This document shows, piece after piece, positions 51,747-60,874 of a stretch of DNA of 64,000 nucleotides. Position numbers and translations under genes: made by a program. Below the pieces are notes generated by a model that was not told the DNA's origin, did not search any database, and was given only the letters and a program-made list of their open reading frames with translations. This stretch comes from Flavobacteriales bacterium. Its GTDB lineage: Bacteria; Bacteroidota; Bacteroidia; Flavobacteriales; Flavobacteriaceae. Within the stretch, counting starts at the first letter, position 1, and each line of letters opens with the position of its first letter. The DNA lies in the NCBI GenBank assembly GCA_017303755.1, contig JAFLBS010000001.1, positions 372,001 to 436,000 of the forward strand, in the 5' to 3' direction.

Positions 51747-54407
51747 GTGCAAAAATCAACTTTTAAAGCTTTACTATATCTAATTTTTATAGGGAACATT
51801 TATACTTTACAAGCCCAAGACAGAATACCATTTGATCAAGGAAAAAAATACATTTTAGGAGACGTAACTGTTACAGGTAAAATTACCTTTAACGAACAAA
51901 CCGTGGTAACTTTTACCGGACTTGAAAAAGGGCAAAACATTACAGTTCCTGGAGAAGAAATCAGTAACGCAATTAAAAAATTAGGAGCGCTTGGATTGTT
52001 TAGTGACATCGATTTTTACATTAACGAAATCAAAGGAGATAGCATTTACCTCGGACTAAACATAATGGAACTTCCGAAGCTAAACGAGGTTAAAATTACT
52101 GGAATCAAAAAAGGTAAAGCCGAAGAAATCATTAAAAGTACCGAACTTAATAAAGGAAAAATAGTAAATGAAAACCTCATTACTAAATCCAAAAATTACA
52201 TCGAAAACAAATACAAAAAAGATGGTTATTATCAAACCAAAGTAACCATAAATACTATAGCCGACACTAGCAGTTCAAACCTAGTGGATATGAAAATATT
52301 TATCGATAAAGGCAACAAAGTTAAAATTAGAAAAATTGATTTCATTGGCAACGAAAAGTTTACAGATGCTAAACTTAGAAAAGCCATGAAAAATACGAAA
52401 CAGCAAAATCCAATTCGTATTTTCAAATCCTCTAAATACATCAAAGACAAGTATAAAGAAGATTTAGTCTCAGTGGTGAATAAATACAAGGAAAAAGGAT
52501 TTAGAGACGCGCGTGTTATTTCAGACACTGTTTTTGTTTCAAAAAAGAAATTAGCCGTAAATATTAAAGTGGAAGAAGGTAGAAAATACTACTTTGGAAA
52601 CATCAAATTCTTAGGAAATTCGGTGTATTCTGATCAATTATTAGGGCGAGTATTGGGAATCAATAAAGGAGAAGTTTACAACGGAGTTTTACTAGAAAAA
52701 CGAATTGCTGACAAATCAAAACCCGATGGTGAAGATTTAACCAATTTGTATCAAAATAATGGTTATTTATTCTCAAGCATCAATCCAGTTGAAGTTAAAA
52801 CTGCTAACGATTCGATTGATTTTGAAATCAGAGTTACCGAAGGTCCGATTGCCTATTTCAATAAAATTTCTGTAGTTGGAAACGACAAAACACACGACCG
52901 AGTAATTTATCGTGAGCTTCGTACCAAACCAGGAGAAAAATACAGTAAAGAAGAATTGGTAAGAACCGTTCGTGAAATCGGACAATTAGGCTTTTTCGAT
53001 CCTGAAGCCATCGATCCTAAATTTAAAAATGTAGACCCAACTGCAGGAACTGTAGATATCGAATACAATTTGGTAGAGAAAGGTTCAAGTCAAATCGAAC
53101 TTCAAGGTGGTTACGGCGGCGGCGGTTTCATTGGTACATTAGGATTATCATTCAACAACTTCTCAGCGAGAAACTTATTCAACAAAGAAGCTTACAAACC
53201 GCTACCAATGGGAGATGGACAAAAAGTTTCGTTAAGAGCTCAAGCAAGTACTTATTTTCAAACCTACAGTTTGTCATTTTCTGAGCCATGGCTCGGAGGA
53301 AAAAAACCCATCAACTTCTCAACTTCATTATCACATAGTAAACAGTTTTTATTCAATGGAACTAGAGATATAGACAGAAGCAAAAGTTTCAACATCACAT
53401 CCTTATCTGTAGGAGTTGCAAAGAGACTTACAGTTCCTGATGATTATTTCACTTTATCAAATGCCGTAAGTTTCCAATACTACGATTTGAATAATTACAA
53501 CACAGGGTTGTTTAGATTTGGTGATGGTTCATCCAGAAACTTAGCCTTTACAACAGCTCTTTCCAGAAACAACAAAGGAACCAACCCAATTTACCCAACT
53601 TATGGGTCAGAATTCACAATTTCTGCAAAATTCACGATTCCTTATTCTTTGTTTAATAAAATCGATTATGGCAATTTAGAGAATTTGGCAGAAAACAAAT
53701 TAGTTTATGATGGCAGTTCCAATTATAATCCTATTTCGGTAAATGGTTCACCATTACCCGCAGTTGGGGAATACATAAAAGCAGGAACTGATGAAGATGG
53801 CGTTAGAGGCTATTACAGCGTTGGACAAAATTTTGACTTGGCCGATGTAAACCAAGCTAAAGTTGATCAACAAAAATTCAATTGGTTGGAATATTATAAA
53901 GTAAAATTCAAAGCCGATTGGTATACTAAGATTTGGGATAAAATGGTACTTCGATCATTGGGTGAATTCGGTTTCTTAGGCGCCTATAACAGTGATAGAG
54001 GAAATGTTCCTTTTGAACGTTTCTTCTTAGGTGGTGACGGCTTAGCTAACTATTCCTTAGATGGTAGAGAAGTAATTCAGTTAAGAGGTTATCCAAATCA
54101 ATCATTATCCGACGAAGACGGAAGTACTATTTACAATAAATTTTCGTTAGAATTACGTTATCCATTAACTTTGAAAGGTGCAGCAACCATTTATGCTTTA
54201 GCTTTTGCAGAAGCAGGCTCATCGTATAACAATTTTAAAGAATATAATCCGTTTAGATTACAACGCTCTGCCGGATTCGGTTTGCGTGTGTTCATGCCAG
54301 CATTTGGATTACTCGGAATTGACTTTGGACATGGTTTTGATGCCGTTCCAGGATTGACTCAAAAAAATGGTTGGGAAACACATTTCATAATTGGACAACA
54401 ATTTTAG
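51747..54407 (+). CDS. bamA: Outer membrane protein assembly factor BamA
   Basis: Central protein of the BAM complex, which inserts beta-barrels into the outer membrane. The GTG at 51747 gives (M)QKSTFKALLYLIFIGN... and a good signal peptide ending LQAQ, 7 bases after uppS; the frame is open back to 51615 and another GTG at 51723 is possible. 886 residues with POTRA repeats over about 25-420 (ITGIKKGKAEEI, IDFIGNEKFTDAKLRKAM, FLGNSVYSDQLLGRVLGI, VVGNDKTHDRVIYRELRTK) and a C-terminal barrel ending in Phe (FIIGQQF). Followed by two OmpH genes, the typical order. Confidence 0.94.
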   Translation: MQKSTFKALLYLIFIGNIYTLQAQDRIPFDQGKKYILGDVTVTGKITFNEQTVVTFTGLEKGQNITVPGEEISNAIKKLGALGLFSDIDFYINEIKGDSIYLGLNIMELPKLNEVKITGIKKGKAEEIIKSTELNKGKIVNENLITKSKNYIENKYKKDGYYQTKVTINTIADTSSSNLVDMKIFIDKGNKVKIRKIDFIGNEKFTDAKLRKAMKNTKQQNPIRIFKSSKYIKDKYKEDLVSVVNKYKEKGFRDARVISDTVFVSKKKLAVNIKVEEGRKYYFGNIKFLGNSVYSDQLLGRVLGINKGEVYNGVLLEKRIADKSKPDGEDLTNLYQNNGYLFSSINPVEVKTANDSIDFEIRVTEGPIAYFNKISVVGNDKTHDRVIYRELRTKPGEKYSKEELVRTVREIGQLGFFDPEAIDPKFKNVDPTAGTVDIEYNLVEKGSSQIELQGGYGGGGFIGTLGLSFNNFSARNLFNKEAYKPLPMGDGQKVSLRAQASTYFQTYSLSFSEPWLGGKKPINFSTSLSHSKQFLFNGTRDIDRSKSFNITSLSVGVAKRLTVPDDYFTLSNAVSFQYYDLNNYNTGLFRFGDGSSRNLAFTTALSRNNKGTNPIYPTYGSEFTISAKFTIPYSLFNKIDYGNLENLAENKLVYDGSSNYNPISVNGSPLPAVGEYIKAGTDEDGVRGYYSVGQNFDLADVNQAKVDQQKFNWLEYYKVKFKADWYTKIWDKMVLRSLGEFGFLGAYNSDRGNVPFERFFLGGDGLANYSLDGREVIQLRGYPNQSLSDEDGSTIYNKFSLELRYPLTLKGAATIYALAFAEAGSSYNNFKEYNPFRLQRSAGFGLRVFMPAFGLLGIDFGHGFDAVPGLTQKNGWETHFIIGQQF

Positions 54408-54415
54408 TATATTTG
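54408..54415 (+). promoter_or_regulatory. TAnnTTTG box between bamA and the first ompH gene
   Basis: TATATTTG, exact consensus, immediately after the bamA stop and 25 bases before the ATG at 54441. It could give the OmpH genes a separate promoter. Confidence 0.45.
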
Positions 54416-54440
54416 TTTTTGATTTCTAAACTTAAGAAGT

Positions 54441-55433
54441 ATGAAAAAATATTTTTTTATTGCAATAACCTCAGTATTAATGGCATTCAATGCTGATGGA
54501 CAAACTGCTCGTGGCGTGAAAATTGGGTATATTGATATGGAATATATACTTGATAAAGTACCTGATTATGCTCAAGCAAAAAATCTTCTTGAAGAAAAAG
54601 CTCAAAAATGGAAGCAAGAAATTGAAGAGAAAAAAGTAGAAATAGCTAAACTTAAAGAAACTTTAAAATCAGAAAAAGTACTTTTAACTAAAGAACTTTT
54701 GGAAGAAAGAGAAGAAGAAATTGCTTTTCTTGAAACAGAATTATTGGATTACCAACAAAAACGTTTTGGCCCAAATGGTGATTTAGTAACTCAAAAAGCG
54801 GTTTTGGTTAAACCTATTCAAGACCAAGTATTTAATGCTGTACAAGATATTGCTGAAGCCAAAAAATACGACTTCATTTTTGACAAATCATCTGATTTAA
54901 CGATGCTTTTTTCGAATCAGCGTTATGATATTAGTGACTTAGTAGTTCGTACATTAACTCGTGCTCAAAACAGAGAGCAGAAATCAAAAAAACTACTTGA
55001 AAAAGAAGCCGAAGAAGAGCGCAAACAAGAAATGATTGACGACAACCCAACTCTTGTGGAACGTCAGAAAAAATTAGATGAAAAAAGAGCGGCTCGTGAA
55101 AAATTAGTTGAAGACCGTAAATTAGCCGCTGAAGCAAGAAAAAAAGAAGCCGAAGACAAACGCAAACAATTACTAGAAGATAAAGAAGCTAAAAAGTCTG
55201 GCACAGTTTCTGATAAAGGTACAAGTGAAGAACCAAAAGAAGGAACTTCTACAGGAGAAACAGCCGAAGAGAAAAGAGCTAAAGCTGAAGCTGCGAAAGC
55301 CAAAACTCTTGAAGAGCGTAAACAAATCATCGAAGACCGTAAAAAAGAACTCGAAGAAAGAAGAAAAAAATTACTAGAAGAAAGAGAAGCTGCTAAAAAA
55401 GCTAAAGAAGAAGCTAGAAATAAACCAAAATAG
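54441..55433 (+). CDS. OmpH/Skp-like periplasmic chaperone with a long charged C-terminal extension
   Basis: 330 residues. Signal peptide (MKKYFFIAITSVLMAFNADG), then the OmpH domain to about 175 (IGYIDMEYILDKVPDYAQAK, KKVEIAKLKETLKSEK, AVQDIAEAKKYDFIFDKSSD). The remaining ~155 residues are a highly charged Lys/Arg/Glu coiled tail with repeats such as KLDEKRAAREKLVEDR and EERKQIIEDRKKELEERRKK, interrupted by a Gly/Ser/Thr stretch (SGTVSDKGTSEEPKEGTSTG). Normal Skp is about 160-190 residues, so this one is nearly double. It probably binds unfolded outer-membrane proteins alongside BamA. Confidence 0.88.
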   Translation: MKKYFFIAITSVLMAFNADGQTARGVKIGYIDMEYILDKVPDYAQAKNLLEEKAQKWKQEIEEKKVEIAKLKETLKSEKVLLTKELLEEREEEIAFLETELLDYQQKRFGPNGDLVTQKAVLVKPIQDQVFNAVQDIAEAKKYDFIFDKSSDLTMLFSNQRYDISDLVVRTLTRAQNREQKSKKLLEKEAEEERKQEMIDDNPTLVERQKKLDEKRAAREKLVEDRKLAAEARKKEAEDKRKQLLEDKEAKKSGTVSDKGTSEEPKEGTSTGETAEEKRAKAEAAKAKTLEERKQIIEDRKKELEERRKKLLEEREAAKKAKEEARNKPK

Positions 55434-55465
55434 AAACCCTTAAATAAAAATTATAAACAATTAAA

Positions 55466-55972
55466 ATGAAAATGATGAAACAATTTAAAACTTTATTAAT
55501 AGCAACAATTGCTTTCTTTGGCGCACAAACTATCAATGCTCAAGCAAAAGTAGCTCATGTTGATGTAAATGAAATCATGACCAAGATGCCTGCTATATTA
55601 GACGCTCAAAAACAATTACAAAAATTAGGCGAAACCTATAGTGCAGATTACAATACCATGGTGCAAGAATACCAAGCTAAAATTAAAAAATACGATGCTG
55701 AAGCTGCAACTCAATCAGATGCAATAAACCAAACGCGTCAAACAGAAGTTCAAGACATGGCAAAACGCATTGGTGAATTCCAAGAAAATGCTCAAAAAGA
55801 ACTTCAGAAAAAAGAAGGTGACTTAATGAAACCTATCTTAGAAAAAGTAAAAGCTTCTATCGCTAAAGTAGGAAAAGCTAAAGGATTTCAATACGTTTTG
55901 AATTCTGCCGATTTACTTTTAACTGATGGTCCAGACTTAACTGCTGATGTTAAAAAAGATTTAGGATTCTAA
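55466..55972 (+). CDS. OmpH/Skp-like periplasmic chaperone
   Basis: 168 residues, normal length, signal peptide ending INAQAK. VAHVDVNEIMTKMPAILDAQ starts the domain, followed by a long coiled coil and ending KVGKAKGFQYVLNSADLLLT. It is a paralogue of the preceding gene without the charged tail. A terminator follows. Confidence 0.91.
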   Translation: MKMMKQFKTLLIATIAFFGAQTINAQAKVAHVDVNEIMTKMPAILDAQKQLQKLGETYSADYNTMVQEYQAKIKKYDAEAATQSDAINQTRQTEVQDMAKRIGEFQENAQKELQKKEGDLMKPILEKVKASIAKVGKAKGFQYVLNSADLLLTDGPDLTADVKKDLGF

Positions 55973-55994
55973 TACAATTCTTTTAAAAAATATA

Positions 55995-56025
55995 AAAAAC
56001 TACTCAACAAAATTGGGTAGTTTTT
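55995..56025 (+). terminator. Terminator after the second OmpH gene
   Basis: AAAAACTACTCAA (55995-56007) and TTGGGTAGTTTTT (56013-56025) with one T-G pair and a long T run. Confidence 0.8.
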
Positions 56026-56028
56026 TTT

Positions 56029-56036
56029 TACATTTG
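56029..56036 (+). promoter_or_regulatory. TAnnTTTG promoter box abutting murI
   Basis: TACATTTG, exact consensus, only 5 bases before the murI ATG at 56042 and directly after the terminator T run. Transcription from it would begin at or next to the start codon. Confidence 0.5.
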
Positions 56037-56041
56037 TTTTT

Positions 56042-56821
56042 ATGACAAATAATAATCCAATAGGCCTTTTTGATTCGGGAATTGGCGGAACTTCCATCTG
56101 GAAAGAGATTCATCTCTTACTTCCCAATGAAGATTCCATCTATCTTGCCGATAGTAAAAACGCGCCTTACGGACAAAAATCAAAAGAAGAAATCATTCAT
56201 CTTAGCGAAAAAAACACCGAATTTCTTCTGAATAAAAACTGCAAAATAATTGTTGTTGCCTGCAATACCGCAACTACCAATGCCATCAAAGAATTAAGGG
56301 CAAAATACGATATTCCATTCATCGGAATTGAACCTGCAATTAAACCCGCAGCCACGCATTCACAAACCCAAAAAATCGGAATTTTAGCGACCAAAGGAAC
56401 ACTCAACAGCGAATTATTTTATAAAAATGTTGAGAAATTTCAAGACATCGAAATCATAGAACAAGTTGGTTTTGGTTTAGTTGATTTAATTGAAAACGGT
56501 AAAATCAAATCGCCCGAAATGAAACAACTACTCCAATCCTATCTAAAACCTATGGTAGAACAAAACATTGATTACTTGGTTTTAGGCTGTAGTCATTATC
56601 CGTATTTGATTCCGCAAATCAAAAAAATCATTCCCGATCATATTAAAATAATTGACTCTGGTGAAGCCGTTGCCCGACAAACCAAGAATGTTCTTAACGA
56701 AAAAGTCGGATTCAGAAACGAAAACACCAAAAGTACTCAGCTATTTTACACCAATTCGAATCCCGATGTATTGGCTTCCATTTTAAAAAACAAATACACC
56801 ATTATAACCGAAGATTTTTAA
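56042..56821 (+). CDS. murI: Glutamate racemase
   Basis: Makes D-glutamate for peptidoglycan. 259 residues. The two catalytic cysteines are in VVACNTATTNA and VLGCSHYPYL; FDSGIGGTSIWKEI and ADSKNAPYGQKS are the substrate loops. It begins a run with tight spacing: the phosphopantetheinyl transferase starts 8 bases after it. The promoter box is so close that the mRNA may be leaderless. Confidence 0.95.
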   Translation: MTNNNPIGLFDSGIGGTSIWKEIHLLLPNEDSIYLADSKNAPYGQKSKEEIIHLSEKNTEFLLNKNCKIIVVACNTATTNAIKELRAKYDIPFIGIEPAIKPAATHSQTQKIGILATKGTLNSELFYKNVEKFQDIEIIEQVGFGLVDLIENGKIKSPEMKQLLQSYLKPMVEQNIDYLVLGCSHYPYLIPQIKKIIPDHIKIIDSGEAVARQTKNVLNEKVGFRNENTKSTQLFYTNSNPDVLASILKNKYTIITEDF

Positions 56822-56829
56822 TTCCGCTT

Positions 56830-57462
56830 ATGGCTTTTCATAAATCGATAGAACTGAAACCCAACACCACAGCTTACTTTTGGAAAATTGACGAAGAGTA
56901 CAACACACTATTTCGTTCCGTTATTCTAAAAGATGTTTCGTTGGCGCGTTTGGAACAAATGAAATCAGAAAGCCATCAAAAAGGGTTTTTAGCCGTTCGC
57001 ATGCTATTGCAGCATCTTGGCTATAACGATTATGATTTGTATTATGATGAATACGGAAAACCTCATTTAAAAGACGGTCAACACATTTCTATTTCACACT
57101 CTAATGGCTTTTCATGCATTGCGATCAGCGACCAAAATATTGGAATAGATTTGGAAATTTTAAAAGAAAAAACACTCAAAATTGCGCCACGCTACATGAA
57201 TGTAAAGCATTTGGAAAACCTCTCCACAAACGACAAGCTCATTAAAGCAACCATAGTTTGGGGAATAAAAGAGTGCGTTTTCAAAGTCAAAAATCAGGCT
57301 GGAATTAGTTTCTTAGATCATATTTTTGAGGATGAATTTTCTTTAGAAGACAAAAAAGCTACCGTTCAACTACATTTCGAAAATAAAATAGAACACTTTT
57401 CAATTGTTTTTGATTCGATAGAAGAGTATATCTTTGTTAGCGCATTCCAACATCTACAATGA
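56830..57462 (+). CDS. 4'-phosphopantetheinyl transferase superfamily protein
   Basis: 210 residues, Sfp-like. Transfers phosphopantetheine from CoA to a carrier protein. HISISHSNGFSCIAISDQNI with GIDLEIL supplies the metal-binding Asp, and IVWGIKECVFKVKNQAGI is the second signature (W-x-x-K-E-x-x-x-K). It may activate an ACP for fatty acid, flexirubin or other synthesis. It overlaps the following gene by 4 bases. Confidence 0.88.
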   Translation: MAFHKSIELKPNTTAYFWKIDEEYNTLFRSVILKDVSLARLEQMKSESHQKGFLAVRMLLQHLGYNDYDLYYDEYGKPHLKDGQHISISHSNGFSCIAISDQNIGIDLEILKEKTLKIAPRYMNVKHLENLSTNDKLIKATIVWGIKECVFKVKNQAGISFLDHIFEDEFSLEDKKATVQLHFENKIEHFSIVFDSIEEYIFVSAFQHLQ

Positions 57463-58175
57463 AAAACATTTACTCAGAAATAATTGCTTCAAAAGATAAA
57501 AAACTACTCGCTATCCTACTCGATCCCGATAAATTATCCGTAGAAAAAACTGTAGATTTAGTTTCAAAAATCAATTCATCGCCAGCTACACACATTTTTG
57601 TAGGCGGAAGCTCTTTCGAAGGAAATCATTTAGACGAATTGATCACAACCATCAAACAAAACACCAATTTGCCGGTAGTGCTTTTCCCTGGAAACCCATC
57701 ACAAATCTCTAATCAAGCCGATGGGATTTTGTTCTTAACTTTGTTATCTGGAAGAAATCCGGATTATCTAATCGAACATCAAATTAACGCCGTTCCTTTT
57801 TTGAAAAAAACCAATTTAGAAATCATCTCTACGGGTTATATTTTGATTGAAAGCGGAAGTGAAACCGCAGTACAACGAGTAACTAAAACCCAACCCATCG
57901 ACCGAAATAATATCGAATATGTAATTCAAACAGCTCAAGCGGGTGAACTCATCGGAAATAAACTCATTTATCTCGAAGCCGGAAGTGGAGCGCAATTAGC
58001 GGTTCCGCTTGACATGGTTCGATTGGTTCGTCAAAACACTACTGTTCCTCTTATTGTGGGCGGCGGAATTCGATCGCAAAAAGAAATTGAAAATGCATTT
58101 GAAGCTGGAGCCAACATGGTGGTCATCGGAACCGCATTTGAAACCAATAGTAATTTTTTCAACACACAACTTTAA
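57459..58175 (+). CDS. Geranylgeranylglyceryl/heptaprenylglyceryl phosphate synthase family protein (PcrB-like)
   Basis: 238 residues, TIM barrel. LLAILLDPDKLSVEKTVDLV binds the glycerol phosphate and metal; HIFVGGSSFEG, VVLFPGNPSQISNQADGI, IYLEAGSGA and LIVGGGIRSQKEIENAFEAG are prenyl/phosphate-site blocks of the family. It joins a prenyl chain to glycerol-1-phosphate to give an ether lipid. Such genes occur in many Bacteroidota, where the product lipid is poorly known. ATGA overlap with the preceding gene and zero spacing to pnuC indicate one operon. Confidence 0.9.
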   Translation: MKNIYSEIIASKDKKLLAILLDPDKLSVEKTVDLVSKINSSPATHIFVGGSSFEGNHLDELITTIKQNTNLPVVLFPGNPSQISNQADGILFLTLLSGRNPDYLIEHQINAVPFLKKTNLEIISTGYILIESGSETAVQRVTKTQPIDRNNIEYVIQTAQAGELIGNKLIYLEAGSGAQLAVPLDMVRLVRQNTTVPLIVGGGIRSQKEIENAFEAGANMVVIGTAFETNSNFFNTQL

Positions 58176-58799
58176 ATGATTGAATTTCTATTTTCACAGT
58201 ATAAAAATTACCCAACTTACGAAATTGTTCTTGAAATTACCGCTGTACTTTTCGGGCTTCTCAGCGTTTGGTATGCCAAAAAAAACAACATTTTTGTATT
58301 TCCAACCGGATTAATTAATACTTCAATTTATGTTTTTCTCTTGTGGAAATGGTCGCTTTTAGGCGATATGATGATCAACGCTTACTATTTTGCAATGAGT
58401 GTTTATGGTTGGTATCATTGGACACGTAAAAAAGGAGATGTCGCAGAATTCCCAATAGCAACTACAACACTTCAAGAAAAAAAAACAGCAATTTATCTTT
58501 TTGTTGCAACGATTATTTTTGTCGTAGTAGTTTATTTGTTTTTTAATAAATTTACAAGCTGGATGTCGTACTTGGATACATTCATAACGGGAATTTTCTT
58601 CGTTGGAATGTGGCTTATGGCAAAAAGAAAAATTGAAAACTGGATATTTTGGATTGTTGGGGACATCATTTCAATACCTTTATATTTTGCAAAAGGATAC
58701 ACTTTCACTAGTTTGCAGTATTTAATATTCACAATAATTGCCATTTACGGCTATTTAGAATGGAAGAAAATCTTAAACAATTACAATCAGAAATACTAA
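58176..58799 (+). CDS. pnuC: PnuC-family vitamin transporter (nicotinamide riboside or thiamine)
   Basis: 207 residues with about seven hydrophobic helices, the SWEET-like PnuC fold. GLLSVWYAKKNNIFVFPTGL and INAYYFAMSVYGWYHWTRKK carry the aromatic binding-site pattern. A nicotinamide-riboside kinase-like gene overlaps its 3' end, which favours nicotinamide riboside uptake. A thiamine-riboswitch-controlled TonB receptor lies 2.7 kb downstream, and PnuT, the thiamine member of this family, is often linked to such receptors, so thiamine cannot be excluded. Confidence 0.87.
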   Translation: MIEFLFSQYKNYPTYEIVLEITAVLFGLLSVWYAKKNNIFVFPTGLINTSIYVFLLWKWSLLGDMMINAYYFAMSVYGWYHWTRKKGDVAEFPIATTTLQEKKTAIYLFVATIIFVVVVYLFFNKFTSWMSYLDTFITGIFFVGMWLMAKRKIENWIFWIVGDIISIPLYFAKGYTFTSLQYLIFTIIAIYGYLEWKKILNNYNQKY

Positions 58800-60874
58800 A
58801 AATAACGTTGTACGGTCCGGAAAGCACCGGAAAAACAACCTTATCACAGCAGTTAGCATCCGAATTTAACACGGTGTGGATTCCTGAATTTGCTAGAGAT
58901 TATCTTCAAGAAAAATGGGAAACTAAAAAAGAAATTTGTAGCGAAGAAGATTTACTTCCTATTGCCATTGGTCAAACTAAATTAGAAAATGAAGCGCTAC
59001 AAAATGCCAATTCCATTTTGTTTTGCGACACCAATTTACTGGTTACCAAAGTATTTTCTGATTTATACTACAATAATTGTCATCCTTCTTTAGAAAAAGC
59101 GGCAAAAAAACACAAATACGATTTATTCTTTCTAACCGACATTGATGTTCCGTGGGAAGCAGACGATTTACGGGATCGCCCAGAAGACCGCCAAAAAACC
59201 CTTGCCTTTTTTGAAGAAGCTTTGATTCATTATAATAAACCTTACATTAAATTATCAGGCAATCAAGAAGAACGAAAATCAAAAGCAGTAACTATTATTA
59301 ATCAATTAATAAAAGCCAAACAACTCGGGTTTTCGTCTTATGATTTCATCGAAATGCACCACCGAAAAATTGATATCGACACCGTTGAAAATCAAATTAA
59401 CTATCTAAAAAAAGGAATTCAAAAAACAGTTTTAGATCGTCCTGCCTTAATCAACGACGGAATTCTAAAATTCAGTAAAGAAGAATCTCAGTTTTTTTCT
59501 ACTTTTTTTGACGAAAATAAAAATAAACTCAAACTGAAAAAATTTGTTCCTGCTTCTGGTGCGGCAAGTAGAATGTTTAAATTTTTAAGTGAATTCATCA
59601 ATGATTTTAAACTGGGTGACGAGTCAATTAATGCTTACATCAACAGAAAAGAAGACAAAAATCTACCCGTTTTTTTGGTTGCTAAAGAAAAGTTTTCGTT
59701 TCATTCTGAAGTCATTCGCAAAGTAAAATCCATTCTCCCTAATTACGACGAATTAGACAAAGACACTCGCGATTATTGGTTCATAAAAACCATGCTTTCA
59801 AAAGATCATCTTGATTTTGCTAATAAACCAAAAGGCGTTTTACCATTCCACAAATACAAACACCATATTGCAACTGCTATTGAAGAACACTTGAACGAAT
59901 CGGCTCATTATGCTTCTTCCAATAAAAAAGCATTCATTCATTTTACAGTTTCAAAAGAACATCAAAAAAGTTTTGAGACCATTGTTCAAAAGACAAAAAC
60001 TAGTATTGAAGAGAAAACAAAAACGACCATTGATGTTCGGTATTCTTTCCAAAATGAGTCCACTGATGTTATCGCTTTAGATCTGAATAATAATCCTTTC
60101 AAAGACGATAATGATCAATTGGTTTTTCGCCCTGGCGGACACGGTGCATTGATTGAAAATTTAAATAACCTCGATGCTGATGTGGTTTTCATCAAGAACA
60201 TTGACAATGTCATCCAAAATCATATTGAAACCATTACCTTATACAAAAAAGCTTTAGCCGGAATTTTACTTCAGTATCAATCGACAATTTTTAACTATTT
60301 AAAAGCCTTACACAACGACACTGTTTCGAGAGAACTCATTGATGAAATTGTCTTCTTCTTAAAAGAAAAACTCAATATTGAAGTACTGGAAGACTTTCAT
60401 AAATATACCAAAGAAAGCAAAATCGAAAATCTAATTACGGCACTGAATCGACCCATTCGAGTATGTGGAATGGTAAAAAATGAAGGCGAACCTGGTGGTG
60501 GACCATTTTGGGTACAAGACAAAAAAGGAAATGTCTTTTTACAAATTATTGAATCTTCTCAAATTGATTTTAAAGACGAATACCAAGCCCGAATCGCACA
60601 AAATGCAACACACTTCAATCCGGTAGATATTGTTTGTGGACTCAAAGATTTTCATGGAAATCCGTTTGATTTAACACATTATATTGATAAAAACTCAGGT
60701 TTTATTGTTGAAAAAAACAAAAATGGAAAACCCTACAGAGCCTATGAGTTACCAGGTTTATGGAATGGTGCCATGGCCAAATGGTTGACTATTTTTGTTG
60801 AAGTTCCGTTGATTACTTTTAACCCAGTGAAAACGGTAAATGATTTACTAAAACCTGCTCATCAACCCGACTAA
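58760..60874 (+). CDS. NadR-like nicotinamide ribose kinase fused to a DUF4301 domain
   Basis: 704 residues. Residues 1-185 are a NadR-type kinase: ITLYGPESTGKTTLSQQLAS is the P-loop, WIPEFARDYLQEKW and FCDTNLLVTKVFSDLYY are substrate blocks, and DDLRDRPEDRQKTL the lid. From about 200 the protein reads as DUF4301: VLDRPALINDGILKF, KKFVPASGAASRMFKFLSEF, FRPGGHGALIENLNNLDADV, and GPFWVQDKKGNVFLQIIESS. The second half resembles nucleotidyl-transferase-like sequence, which is inference. The first half overlaps pnuC by 40 bases. In many relatives, as I recall, the two halves are separate genes. arfB begins on its last base. Confidence 0.82.
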   Translation: MEENLKQLQSEILKITLYGPESTGKTTLSQQLASEFNTVWIPEFARDYLQEKWETKKEICSEEDLLPIAIGQTKLENEALQNANSILFCDTNLLVTKVFSDLYYNNCHPSLEKAAKKHKYDLFFLTDIDVPWEADDLRDRPEDRQKTLAFFEEALIHYNKPYIKLSGNQEERKSKAVTIINQLIKAKQLGFSSYDFIEMHHRKIDIDTVENQINYLKKGIQKTVLDRPALINDGILKFSKEESQFFSTFFDENKNKLKLKKFVPASGAASRMFKFLSEFINDFKLGDESINAYINRKEDKNLPVFLVAKEKFSFHSEVIRKVKSILPNYDELDKDTRDYWFIKTMLSKDHLDFANKPKGVLPFHKYKHHIATAIEEHLNESAHYASSNKKAFIHFTVSKEHQKSFETIVQKTKTSIEEKTKTTIDVRYSFQNESTDVIALDLNNNPFKDDNDQLVFRPGGHGALIENLNNLDADVVFIKNIDNVIQNHIETITLYKKALAGILLQYQSTIFNYLKALHNDTVSRELIDEIVFFLKEKLNIEVLEDFHKYTKESKIENLITALNRPIRVCGMVKNEGEPGGGPFWVQDKKGNVFLQIIESSQIDFKDEYQARIAQNATHFNPVDIVCGLKDFHGNPFDLTHYIDKNSGFIVEKNKNGKPYRAYELPGLWNGAMAKWLTIFVEVPLITFNPVKTVNDLLKPAHQPD

